Part shown: piece by piece, positions 1 to 7,130 of the stretch
How positions within the stretch are numbered: the stretch's first letter is position 1
How the letters are laid out: each line of letters opens with the position of its first letter
NCBI GenBank assembly: GCA_900541875.1
Contig: UQLF01000009.1
Span: forward strand, 24,194-88,193
Reading direction: 5' to 3'
Origin: an uncultured Collinsella sp.
Lineage (GTDB): Bacteria > Actinomycetota > Coriobacteriia > Coriobacteriales > Coriobacteriaceae
Length of the DNA: 64,000 nucleotides
The notes under the pieces: generated by a model
Told to the model about the DNA's origin: nothing
What the model saw: only the letters and a program-made list of their open reading frames with translations
Databases searched by the model: none
Translations under genes and position numbers: made by a program

Positions 1-1530
1 GCCCACTGCGTGAGCCAGTGGGGCCAGGATTTCCGTCCCGCTTACCTGCAGATTCGCGAGTTTATCGATTCGTTGCCGCGGCGCCCGACCGTGGCGGCGT
101 TTACCGCTACGGCGACCGAGCGCGTGCGTGCGGACATTCAGCAGATGCTCGGCCTGCAAAATCCTGCGACGGTGGTGACGGGCTTCGATCGCAAGAACCT
201 CTACTTTGGTTGCGAGGAGATGGGCGACAAGGTCAAGACTGCCTGGGTGCGCGACTTCGTGATTGCGCATTCGAGCGAGAGCGGCATCGTGTATTGCTCG
301 ACTCGCAAGACGGTCGATGCGCTGGCGGGCGAGCTTGCCGAGGCGCTGGGACCCAGCGGCATTCGCGTGGGCCGTTACCATGCCGGCATGGGCAACGACG
401 CCCGCCGCCAGAGCCAGCGTGCCTTTATCGACGACGACATTCAGGTGATGGTTGCCACCAACGCCTTTGGCATGGGCATCGACAAGCCCAACGTGCGCTA
501 CGTGATTCACAACAACGTGCCCGAGAGCATCGAGGCATACTACCAAGAGGCGGGCCGCGCTGGCCGCGATGGCGATCCGGCCAGCTGTTACTTGCTGTGG
601 AACGGCAACGATTTCCGTATGCGCCGCTTTTTAATCGACCGCGGCGATGCGGCCGACGAGGCGCTTGACGACGAGCAACGCGCGTGGGCGCTCCAGAACC
701 GTTATCGCCTGCTCAGCCAGATGGAGGGCTACTGCAATACCACCGGCTGCCTGCGCGAATACATGCTGCGCTACTTTGGAGACGAGGCCGCGGCCGATCA
801 TACAGCAGCCGCCGCGGGCGGCACGGCAGACGACGCCGAGGGCTGCGGTAACTGCAGCAACTGCCTCACGCAGTTCGAGGTCGAGGACGTCACCGATATG
901 GCCCGCGCCGCCGTGCGCTATGTGGCCACGCGTCCCATGCGCTTTGGCAAGTCGCTGATCGCCGACGTGCTCCACGGCGGCAACACCGAGCGTATTCGCC
1001 AGATGCATCTGGACGAGGACCACGGCTACGGTGAGCTGTCGAGCGAATCGGTTGGGCGCATCAAGGACATCATCGGCCAGCTGTGCGGTCGCGGTTATTT
1101 GGTCACCTCGCAGGGGCAGTACCCGGTCGTGGGGCTGGGTCCGCGTGCCGGTGAGGTCGAGGACGAGACGTTTGCCTTTACCGTTAAGCGTCGCGCGTCC
1201 AAGCGCAAGGCCTCGGCCCGCGCCCGCCGTGCGGTGGATCTGCTGCGCGATGAGGCCGGGCTGGATCAGCGCCCGCGCGTGGGCGACGATGCCGAGCTGT
1301 TCGAGCGCCTGCGTGCCCTCCGCAAGGAGATCTCGACGGAGCTGGAGATGGCACCGTACATGGTCTTTTCCGACAAGGCCCTGCGCGGCCTGTGCCGCCT
1401 GCGCCCTCAGACGCGCGATGAGCTTATCCAGGTCAACGGCATCGGCGAGAAAAAGGCCGACGCCTTTGGCGAGCAGTTTATGGCGGCGATTGAAGAGTTT
1501 GAGTCCGAGCATGCACGGGATGGAGCGTAA
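1..1530 (+). CDS. recQ: ATP-dependent DNA helicase RecQ (5' end missing)
   Basis: Superfamily 2 3'-5' DNA helicase acting in recombination and fork repair. The frame is open from base 1 and begins AHCVSQWGQDFRPAY, the motif II region of RecQ, so the Q motif and Walker A lie upstream of the window and the GTG at 10 is not a start. Seen in order: the second RecA-like domain (about 35-200, with the YQEAGRAGRDG motif VI), a zinc-binding segment ending CGNCSNC, a winged-helix RQC region, and a C-terminal HRDC domain (about 435-500, VNGIGEKKADAFGEQF). The stop is 2 nt before the next start, so it is probably co-transcribed with the GntR gene. Confidence 0.96.
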   Translation, partial: AHCVSQWGQDFRPAYLQIREFIDSLPRRPTVAAFTATATERVRADIQQMLGLQNPATVVTGFDRKNLYFGCEEMGDKVKTAWVRDFVIAHSSESGIVYCSTRKTVDALAGELAEALGPSGIRVGRYHAGMGNDARRQSQRAFIDDDIQVMVATNAFGMGIDKPNVRYVIHNNVPESIEAYYQEAGRAGRDGDPASCYLLWNGNDFRMRRFLIDRGDAADEALDDEQRAWALQNRYRLLSQMEGYCNTTGCLREYMLRYFGDEAAADHTAAAAGGTADDAEGCGNCSNCLTQFEVEDVTDMARAAVRYVATRPMRFGKSLIADVLHGGNTERIRQMHLDEDHGYGELSSESVGRIKDIIGQLCGRGYLVTSQGQYPVVGLGPRAGEVEDETFAFTVKRRASKRKASARARRAVDLLRDEAGLDQRPRVGDDAELFERLRALRKEISTELEMAPYMVFSDKALRGLCRLRPQTRDELIQVNGIGEKKADAFGEQFMAAIEEFESEHARDGA

Positions 1531-1532
1531 CG

Positions 1533-2288
1533 ATGACATTCGACGATAAAACCGAGCGCTCTGAGGTATCCGCCGTGCCGCTGTACCAGCAGGTTATGGA
1601 CGACCTAAAGGGCGAGATCGCGCGCGGTGTGTACGCATCCGGCTCGCGCATTCCTTCCGAGATGGAGCTCGCGAAGTCTTACGGCGTGGGGCGCGTCACC
1701 GTGCGCCGCGCCATCGAGGAGCTGTCGCGCGCGGGGTATCTCAACCGCCAGCAGGGGAGGGGTACGTTTGTGTGCGCGCCCAAGCTCAAGCGCAAGATTG
1801 TCCAGAAGGGTGACGTTCAGAGCTTTTCCGAGGGTTGCGCCGCCAACGACATGGTGGCCGGAGCACGCCTGGTGTCGCGCACGGTGGTTGCGGCGACGCG
1901 TGAGGACGCGGCGTTTTTTGGTGTGGAACCCGGCTGCGAGCTCATCGTTGTCGAGCGCGTGCGCACGGCAGACGGCGTGCCCGTCATGCTCGAGAACAAC
2001 GCCTTTGTGCTGGCCGACCATCCCTACCTGCAGACGCTTGCCGACAAGGACCTCACGGACAATTCCATCTTTGCACTCGTTGCCGGGCATTCGGGCCGCG
2101 CGCCGCTCAAGTCCGACCCCTGCACCGTGGAGATTGCGCTTGCCGATGCTCAGACGGCCCCGCTGTTGGAGGTGCCGGTCGGCGAGCCGCTCTTTTATAT
2201 GGAGGCGTACTTTACCGATGAGGACGAGCGACCCTTGCTGCTCGGACGCCAAAAGATCGTGGGCTCGCGCTACGTCTTCGACATCTAA
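1533..2288 (+). CDS. GntR family (HutC/UTRA subfamily) transcriptional regulator
   Basis: 251 aa. The N-terminal winged HTH (about 15-85) has the GntR signature VPLYQQVMDDLKGEIARG followed by SGSRIPSEMELAKSYGVGRV. The C-terminal UTRA effector domain (about 95-245) normally binds a phosphosugar or similar small molecule. ATG 1533 follows the recQ stop by 2 nt. The next gene is a SIS-domain sugar-phosphate isomerase, and the 144-bp gap before it holds two copies of a 17-bp tandem motif flanking a promoter, so this protein is the likely local repressor. The effector is unknown; an amino-sugar or fructosamine phosphate is plausible by context. Confidence 0.92.
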   Translation: MTFDDKTERSEVSAVPLYQQVMDDLKGEIARGVYASGSRIPSEMELAKSYGVGRVTVRRAIEELSRAGYLNRQQGRGTFVCAPKLKRKIVQKGDVQSFSEGCAANDMVAGARLVSRTVVAATREDAAFFGVEPGCELIVVERVRTADGVPVMLENNAFVLADHPYLQTLADKDLTDNSIFALVAGHSGRAPLKSDPCTVEIALADAQTAPLLEVPVGEPLFYMEAYFTDEDERPLLLGRQKIVGSRYVFDI

Positions 2289-2297
2289 CGTCCATAG

Positions 2298-2376
2298 ATA
2301 GAACAACATAGAACAAATTTGCCGAGATGACTTCACGGGCTTTGTTACACGTGTTATAAATAGGACAACATAGAAC
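2298..2376 (+). promoter_or_regulatory. Promoter of the SIS gene flanked by two candidate GntR operators
   Basis: ATAGAACAACATAGAAC at 2298-2314 recurs as ATAGGACAACATAGAAC at 2360-2376; each is a direct repeat of ATAG(A/G)AC with a 10-bp step. Between them sits a candidate promoter, TTCACG (2332-2337), 17 bp, TATAAA (2355-2360). The second operator starts on the last base of the -10 box. The arrangement fits repression by two bound regulators. The sequence pattern is visible; regulator identity is inferred from adjacency. Confidence 0.6.
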
Positions 2377-2432
2377 GACAGCAGGTACGAGCCGCCGTCG
2401 CTCAAAGCCGCCCCACAAGGAGGAACATCAGG

Positions 2433-3401
2433 ATGAACGCACATGATCTGGTTCAGGAAATCATCGAGCGCAAGGGCAAGATTGAGAACGTCTTTTGGAT
2501 CGCCTGCGGCGGTTCGATGATCGACCTGATGCCGGCCAACGAGCTGCTCAAGCGCGAGGCCACCACGTTTACCTCGACGGTCTACACGGCACGCGAGTTT
2601 TGCCTGATGGCTCCCAAGAGTCTTGGCGAGAAGTCACTCGTCATCGCCTGCAGCCACAGCGGCAATACGCAGGAGGTCGTCGACGGCTGCGAGATGGCGC
2701 TGGCCGCTGGCGCCGAGGTCGTTGCCCTCACCGACTGCGAGGGCTCCAAGATCGACAACGGCAAGTGGACCACCTGGGTCTACCCCTGGGGCGAGGGCGT
2801 GCCGCAGGCCGAGGTGCCGCAGGGCATCGGCGCTCTGATCGCCGCCGAGTTGCTCGACCAGCAGGAGGGTTACGAGGCGCTCGCCGACATGTATGAAGGC
2901 CTTAAGCAGATGGACGCGCTGCTGCCCGCTGCCCGCGAGAAGGTCAACGCCGAGCTGGGCGATCGCTTTGCCGAGCTCTGCCAGCAGCATAAGTTCTTCT
3001 ATATCCTGGGTTCCGGTCCCAACTTTAGCCAGACCTATGCCATGGCCATCTGCTCGCTCATGGAGATGCAGTGGCAGCACTGCTGCTACATCCACTCCGG
3101 CGAGTATTTCCACGGTCCTTTCGAGGCTACCGAGCCCGGCGTGTTCTACTTTGTGCAGCTCGGATCGGGCGAGTGCCGCCCCATGGAGGAGCGCGCGCTG
3201 GCGTTCCTCAACACGCACACCGATACGGTTATGGTGCTCGATGCACTCGAGTACGGCGTGGGCGAGGTGTCCGCCAGCGTGCGTTCGTACCTGGAGCCGA
3301 TCTTCTTCTACAACATGAGCTGCGAACTGCGTGCCGCTCGCGGCAAGGTGTTCGACCACAGCCCCGAGGTTCGTCGCTACATGGGCATCGAGCAGTACTA
3401 G
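2433..3401 (+). CDS. SIS domain sugar-phosphate isomerase / deglycase (FrlB-like)
   Basis: 322 aa with two SIS (sugar isomerase) modules. The first (about 15-140) has FWIACGGS and the CSHSGNTQEVVDGCEMA phosphosugar loop; the second (about 175-300) has FFYILGSGPNFSQTYAMA. This resembles FrlB-type fructosamine deglycases and the isomerase half of GlmS, which act on 6-phosphorylated amino sugars. There is no glutamine amidotransferase domain, so it is not GlmS. RBS AAGGAGG lies 9 nt before the ATG. It stands alone after its GntR regulator, with no transporter beside it. The exact substrate cannot be read from sequence. Confidence 0.82.
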   Translation: MNAHDLVQEIIERKGKIENVFWIACGGSMIDLMPANELLKREATTFTSTVYTAREFCLMAPKSLGEKSLVIACSHSGNTQEVVDGCEMALAAGAEVVALTDCEGSKIDNGKWTTWVYPWGEGVPQAEVPQGIGALIAAELLDQQEGYEALADMYEGLKQMDALLPAAREKVNAELGDRFAELCQQHKFFYILGSGPNFSQTYAMAICSLMEMQWQHCCYIHSGEYFHGPFEATEPGVFYFVQLGSGECRPMEERALAFLNTHTDTVMVLDALEYGVGEVSASVRSYLEPIFFYNMSCELRAARGKVFDHSPEVRRYMGIEQY

Positions 3402-3452
3402 GTAACGGGAAAAGCATTCACCTTCGATTCGCAAGTGAATAGCGTGCGTAAA

Positions 3453-3490
3453 AAGCGGGCCGCGCCGGGGATTTCCGGCGCGGCCCGCTT
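3453..3490. terminator. Bidirectional intrinsic terminator
   Basis: A perfect 16-bp stem (3453-3468 with 3475-3490, AAGCGGGCCGCGCCGG) around a 6-nt loop. It is flanked by A on the left and T on the right and lies between the convergent SIS and dehydrogenase genes. Confidence 0.88.
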
Positions 3491-3532
3491 GGTATTGCGC
3501 TTAGATTCGCGAGGTGTCGCGGCAACCGACGC

Positions 3533-4510
3533 TTACTTGGCGTCGTAGGCCTCGGCATCCCACCAGTCGAGCTGGGCGATGTTGTCGCGAATGTGCTGGC
3601 AGCTCTTGTGGAAGCCCTCGAGCTCGTGCTCGGACAGGTCGAGCGTGTAGACCTCCTCGACGCCCTCGGCGCCGATCACGCACGGCAGGGAGGTAAAGAT
3701 ACCCTCCTCGCCATAATGGCCGGTCATGAGCGTGGATGCCGAAAGCACGGCGTGCTCGTTGTGCAGCACGGCGGCGCAGACGCGCGCGGCGGAGTTGGCG
3801 ACGGCGTACTCGGTGCACTGCTTGCCCTGGTAGGTCACATAGCCGCCCTTGCGTGCAAGCTCCTCGATCTCCATGTGGTCGAAGGCGTACTTGTCGGGGT
3901 TCTCGGCCTGAAGTTCGTTGAGGCTCTTACCGGCGATGGTTGCGGCTTTAAAGGCGGCAAGCTGGCTAAAACCGTGCTCGCCGATCATGTAGGCGTCGAT
4001 GGACTTGGGGCTCACGCCGACCTTCTTGGAGATCTCGGTGCGAAGGCGGGCGGAGTCCAGGCCGCAGCCCGAGCCGATGATCTTCTTGGGATCATAGCCG
4101 GTCAGGTGCCACAGCTCGGTGCACACGACGTCGCAGGGGTTGGAGATGCTCACGAAGATGCCGTCAAAGCCGGCGTCGACGATGCGTTTGGCAAAGGTGC
4201 GGGCGGCGTCGGTGGTAAAGAACAGCTCGCCGTCGCGGTTGCCGGCGGCCAGCGCGACCTTGCCGGCGGCGTTGACGATGACGTCGCAGCAGGCAAGCTC
4301 CTCGTAGTGGTCGTAGCAGTTGACGATCTTGGTGTTGTACGGGACAAACGAAAGGGAGTCGCGCAGGTCCTGGACCTCGGACGTCACCTTGGCCTCGTTG
4401 ATATCGCACAGGTACAGCTCATCGGCAATGCCCTGCATGAGCAGGCTGTTGGCGACATGTGCTCCTACGTGGCCCTGGCCGACCACACCGATCTTACGCG
4501 TCTGGTACAT
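3533..4510 (-). CDS. L-2-hydroxyacid dehydrogenase (lactate/malate dehydrogenase superfamily)
   Basis: 325 aa from ATG 4510 (MYQTRKIGVVGQGHVGAHVA), which has AAAGGA 7-8 nt upstream; the longer frame from 4549 has no such site. The N-terminal Rossmann fold has GQGHVG; NAAG and SNPCDV follow the nucleotide site. Catalytic His lies in IGEHGFS and the substrate Arg in LDSARLR. The active-site loop reads AAGKVALAAGNRDGE: the loop Arg is kept, but the position that is Gln in lactate and Arg in malate dehydrogenase is Ala. This suggests a 2-oxoacid bulkier than pyruvate, as in L-2-hydroxyisocaproate dehydrogenases. Monocistronic; converges on the SIS gene. Confidence 0.85.
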   Translation of the reverse strand: MYQTRKIGVVGQGHVGAHVANSLLMQGIADELYLCDINEAKVTSEVQDLRDSLSFVPYNTKIVNCYDHYEELACCDVIVNAAGKVALAAGNRDGELFFTTDAARTFAKRIVDAGFDGIFVSISNPCDVVCTELWHLTGYDPKKIIGSGCGLDSARLRTEISKKVGVSPKSIDAYMIGEHGFSQLAAFKAATIAGKSLNELQAENPDKYAFDHMEIEELARKGGYVTYQGKQCTEYAVANSAARVCAAVLHNEHAVLSASTLMTGHYGEEGIFTSLPCVIGAEGVEEVYTLDLSEHELEGFHKSCQHIRDNIAQLDWWDAEAYDAK

Positions 4511-4721
4511 ATATGTATCCTTTCGGCCGAGTTTTTCGCGTCGAACCATTGTAGCGTCCTGCTACTACTTTGCTAGGCTAAAGCGCCGTAGATTTTTGGG
4601 ACATGCCTTAATCTCTACTTTTGGAGTGATTTGGGCCGCTGGCGGCATCGCTGGGCGATGTGCTCGCGCGGATGGGGCCGCTCGTTGTACCATAGCTGCA
4701 ACTGACTCGTAAGGAGCATCC

Positions 4722-5648
4722 ATGCCCATTCGCATTCCCGACGCCCTCCCTGCCGCCGCGCAGCTCGAGAGCGAGAACATCTTTGTCATGACCGAGTACC
4801 GCGCGCTGCACCAGGACATCCGTCCGCTGCGCGTGCTCATCCTCAACCTCATGCCCACCAAGATTGCCACCGAGACGCAGATCATGCGCAAGCTCTCCAA
4901 CACACCGCTGCAGGTGGAGGTGGACCTGCTGCGCACCAAAACGCACGAGGCCACGCACGTGAGCGCCGGCCACCTGGAGACGTTCTACCGCACGTTCGAC
5001 GACATCCGCGACATCCACTACGACGGCCTGATCATCACGGGCGCCCCGGTGGAGCAGATGCCGTTCGAGGAGGTCGACTACTGGCCCGAGCTCTGCCAGA
5101 TCATGGATTGGTCCACCACGCACGTGCACTCTACGCTGCACATTTGCTGGGGCGCACAGGCAGGTCTGTACCATCATTACGGTATCCAGAAGTACGATCT
5201 GCCGGCAAAGGCGAGCGGTGTGTTCGAGCATTATCTGGTGAAGCCGCAAAGCCCGCTGGTCCGCGGCTTTGACGACCGTTTCTATGCCGTGCATTCGCGC
5301 AACACCGATGTGCGCCGCGAGGATGTGGAGGCCGAGCCGCAGCTTGAGGTTGTGGCCGTGTCCGACGAGGTGGGCCTGTACATCGTCAAGTCGACCGACA
5401 GCCGTCGCTTCTTTGTATTTGGCCATCCCGAGTACGATACCGACACGCTGCGCTTGGAGTACGAGCGCGATGTGAAGCGCGGACTCAACCCGGAGGTGCC
5501 GGCGCATTACTTCCCGAATGACGACCCCACGGCCGAGCCGCGCAACGTCTGGCGCAGCCAGGCTCAGTTGCTCTACACCAACTGGCTCAACTACTACGTC
5601 TACCAGACCACGCCCTACGACCTGGCCCGCGCCGGCGAGGAGCACTAG
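4722..5648 (+). CDS. metA: Homoserine O-acyltransferase MetA (acetyl-CoA type by residue)
   Basis: 308 aa, full length for MetA. It activates the homoserine hydroxyl in methionine synthesis. Catalytic Cys142 is in [15 protein letters not shown], with a class I glutamine-amidotransferase-like fold. The residue that sets acyl-CoA choice is visible: TGAPVEQ places Glu at position 111, as in Bacillus-type MetA that uses acetyl-CoA, whereas E. coli has Gly111 and uses succinyl-CoA. AAGGAG precedes ATG 4722. I saw no SAM riboswitch or T-box in the 170-bp leader. It is divergent from the dehydrogenase and alone in its transcription unit. Confidence 0.94.
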   Translation: MPIRIPDALPAAAQLESENIFVMTEYRALHQDIRPLRVLILNLMPTKIATETQIMRKLSNTPLQVEVDLLRTKTHEATHVSAGHLETFYRTFDDIRDIHYDGLIITGAPVEQMPFEEVDYWPELCQIMDWSTTHVHSTLHICWGAQAGLYHHYGIQKYDLPAKASGVFEHYLVKPQSPLVRGFDDRFYAVHSRNTDVRREDVEAEPQLEVVAVSDEVGLYIVKSTDSRRFFVFGHPEYDTDTLRLEYERDVKRGLNPEVPAHYFPNDDPTAEPRNVWRSQAQLLYTNWLNYYVYQTTPYDLARAGEEH

Positions 5649-5671
5649 GCCGTCGGGAGGTGCGCCAGCCG

Positions 5672-6268
5672 TTAGGCGCTGACGATGTGGGGCAGCGGCA
5701 GGTCGTGGGCGTCGGTGGGAACGCGGTCGACGCGCTGTTCGTCAAAGGCTATGCCGATGATTTGACATGCGGGTGAGAGCATGGGCAGGTAGCGGTCGTA
5801 ACAGCCGCCGCCGTAGCCCAGGCGCGCGCCGGCGCGGTCGAAGGCTACGAGTGGCACGATAATCATGTCGAGAGCCTCGGCAGGCACGATAGGGAAGCGG
5901 CTGCTGTCGATGTCCGTGGCCGCGAAGGCCCGCGTAGGGTGGGCGATAAACGGGGCCGCGGACGCATCGCCGGCGGCAACTGCCCGCATGCACATGCGCT
6001 GGCCACAAGCTGTGGCTTCGGCTGCCGAGAGCATGCACGGATAGGCCACGCGCCAGCCGCGCGCGGCGGCCGCAGCGGCAAACGCGGCAGGGTCTGCCTC
6101 GGAACCCATCGCGGCATAGACGGCAACGATGCGCGGCGCCGCGGCATCTAAGCGGCCCAGCAGCTCAACCAGCCGCGCACAGATATCAGCAGACTTCGCC
6201 GCCCGCAAGTCCAAATCAAGAGCATCGCGCTGGGCAATCACCGCCCGCCGCAACTCAGCCTTGTCCAT
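5672..6268 (-). CDS. 5-formyltetrahydrofolate cyclo-ligase
   Basis: 198 aa from ATG 6268 (MDKAELRRAVIAQRDAL), chosen because GAGGAGG stands 5 nt before it. The enzyme converts 5-formyl-THF to 5,10-methenyl-THF with ATP in folate one-carbon metabolism. Diagnostic features are the N-terminal basic helix, PLVAFDRAGARLGYGGGCYDRYL (the conserved GYGGGxYDR loop) and the terminal IGIAFDEQ segment. Its 5' end abuts a copy of the dispersed element at 6286. It converges on metA with only 23 bp between stops. Confidence 0.93.
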   Translation of the reverse strand: MDKAELRRAVIAQRDALDLDLRAAKSADICARLVELLGRLDAAAPRIVAVYAAMGSEADPAAFAAAAAARGWRVAYPCMLSAAEATACGQRMCMRAVAAGDASAAPFIAHPTRAFAATDIDSSRFPIVPAEALDMIIVPLVAFDRAGARLGYGGGCYDRYLPMLSPACQIIGIAFDEQRVDRVPTDAHDLPLPHIVSA

Positions 6269-6285
6269 CCCAACCTCCTCTAGCA

Positions 6286-6337
6286 AACCTGCCAAAAAGT
6301 GACAGGCTTATTTTGGCTGGTTTTATCTGGGCAAACG
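6286..6337 (+). repeat. Dispersed element of about 52 bp, copy 1
   Basis: Begins AACCTGCCAAAAAG and ends TCTGGGCAAACG. The same sequence with few changes is found at 57352-57397 (+, 3' part diverged) and 57459-57510 (-). Internal AACCTGCC and GGCTGGTT arms are imperfectly inverted. This copy runs directly into the hairpin at 6337. Confidence 0.8.
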
Positions 6338-6377
6338 TCGAAGCCGCCACAAAGGCGCCCTGTGTGGCGGCTTCGAC
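6337..6377 (-). terminator. Terminator hairpin after hicAB
   Basis: A 15-bp stem (6337-6351 with 6363-6377, core CGAAGCCGCCACA) beginning 12 bp past the hicB stop. Only a short broken T tract follows on the minus strand, so it may be a weak terminator. Confidence 0.65.
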
Positions 6378-6389
6378 TCGACGTTGGCT

Positions 6390-6719
6390 TCACAGCGCCG
6401 CAGCGATCGCTTCAGTCACAAACTTATTGAGTGACTCACCCTTCTTTGCCGCTGCCAGCGCTGCTTGCTTGTGGAGCTCAGAGCCCGTTCTTACGTTGAA
6501 CGAGCCCTTAAAAGCCCGCTCGGGTTCCTTGCCCTTCTCGGCGCAAAACTCAAGGTAATCGTCGACGGCGTCGTGGAAGCATTGCTCCACTTCTTCAGCC
6601 GTGGAGCCTTCAAATACGATTGCGTCCCTAATGCCGGCGACCATACCTGTTAGCACATGCTGTTCGGCATCGAACTCGACCGGGGCGAAATAACCCTTGT
6701 ATGCCAAAACGTTACTCAT
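6390..6719 (-). CDS. hicB: HicB-like antitoxin
   Basis: 109 aa from ATG 6719 (MSNVLAYKGYFAPVEFDAE), with GGAGG 5 nt upstream inside the end of hicA. The N-terminal partial RNase H-like HicB fold includes the repeated element GMVAGIRDAIVFEGSTAEEVEQCFHDAVDDYLEFC. The C-terminal helix-turn segment (about 80-109, RTGSELHKQAALAAAKKGESLN) resembles a ribbon-helix-helix DNA-binding tail. It would bind and block HicA and repress the pair's promoter. It overlaps hicA by 8 nt, indicating translational coupling. Confidence 0.88.
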   Translation of the reverse strand: MSNVLAYKGYFAPVEFDAEQHVLTGMVAGIRDAIVFEGSTAEEVEQCFHDAVDDYLEFCAEKGKEPERAFKGSFNVRTGSELHKQAALAAAKKGESLNKFVTEAIAAAL

Positions 6720-6975
6720 GACTACCTCCGACATCTTGCAGAAAGCGAACGATGTTTCGAATGGTCCCCGCTGTCAATTCGTCAGATGGATGAGGCGCGT
6801 GCATTACGAACATCCTGCCATCTGATGGCCTGTAGAAGCGAACGCGCGATCCGGACGTCTTGCCTTTGCTGTCCATTTCAAAGCCATATGAAGCCATAAC
6901 TTTAAGAAAGTCAGCAAATCTATACGTTGAAGGACAGCTAAGCAGCTGGGCGATGAGTTTATCGGATCGAGTCAT
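6712..6975 (-). CDS. hicA: HicA-like mRNA interferase toxin
   Basis: 87 aa, first gene of the pair, with a dsRBD-like HicA fold. HicA toxins cleave mRNA independently of ribosomes through a catalytic histidine; here the candidate is in GRMFVMHAPHPSDELTAGT, followed by the usual IRNIVRFLQDVG helix. It is longer at the N-terminus than minimal HicA proteins (about 60 aa), with RSDKLIAQLLSCPSTYRFADFLKVMASYGF replacing the short first strand. The GAGG before ATG 6975 is weak, which suits low toxin expression. Confidence 0.87.
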   Translation of the reverse strand: MTRSDKLIAQLLSCPSTYRFADFLKVMASYGFEMDSKGKTSGSRVRFYRPSDGRMFVMHAPHPSDELTAGTIRNIVRFLQDVGGSHE

Positions 6976-6990
6976 CCCGCCTCACATTCT

Positions 6991-7064
6991 GCAACTATAT
7001 TCTAGTTGCAATTTCAGTTCGATGCAAGCACCTCTACTATAGAACATGTGTGCGTATAGAACAA
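6991..7064 (-). promoter_or_regulatory. hicAB promoters and operator
   Basis: Minus-strand promoter TTGCAT (7022-7027), 17 bp, TAGAAT (6999-7004). The -10 is overlapped by an inverted repeat GCAACT (6991-6996), 7 bp, AGTTGC (7004-7009), placed as expected for HicB autorepression. A second minus-strand promoter lies upstream: TTGTTC (7059-7064), 17 bp, TATAGT (7036-7041). Both spacings are exact. That HicB binds this site is inferred. Confidence 0.65.
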
Positions 7065-7072
7065 GTGTTCGA

Positions 7073-7115
7073 ACTACCACGAAGGGCGCCTGTGAACTGC
7101 GCCCTTCGTGGTAGT
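7073..7115. terminator. Terminator between the M16C peptidase and hicAB promoters
   Basis: A perfect 17-bp stem (7073-7089 with 7099-7115, ACTACCACGAAGGGCGC) and 9-nt loop. It sits 16 bp past the peptidase stop and is followed by TTTT only on the plus strand. Confidence 0.8.
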
Positions 7116-7130
7116 TTTGCTTGCCGTGCC

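Noticed and set aside
4550..4721. SAM riboswitch or T-box before metA
   Set aside because: No conserved core of either class and no terminator/antiterminator pair in the leader.
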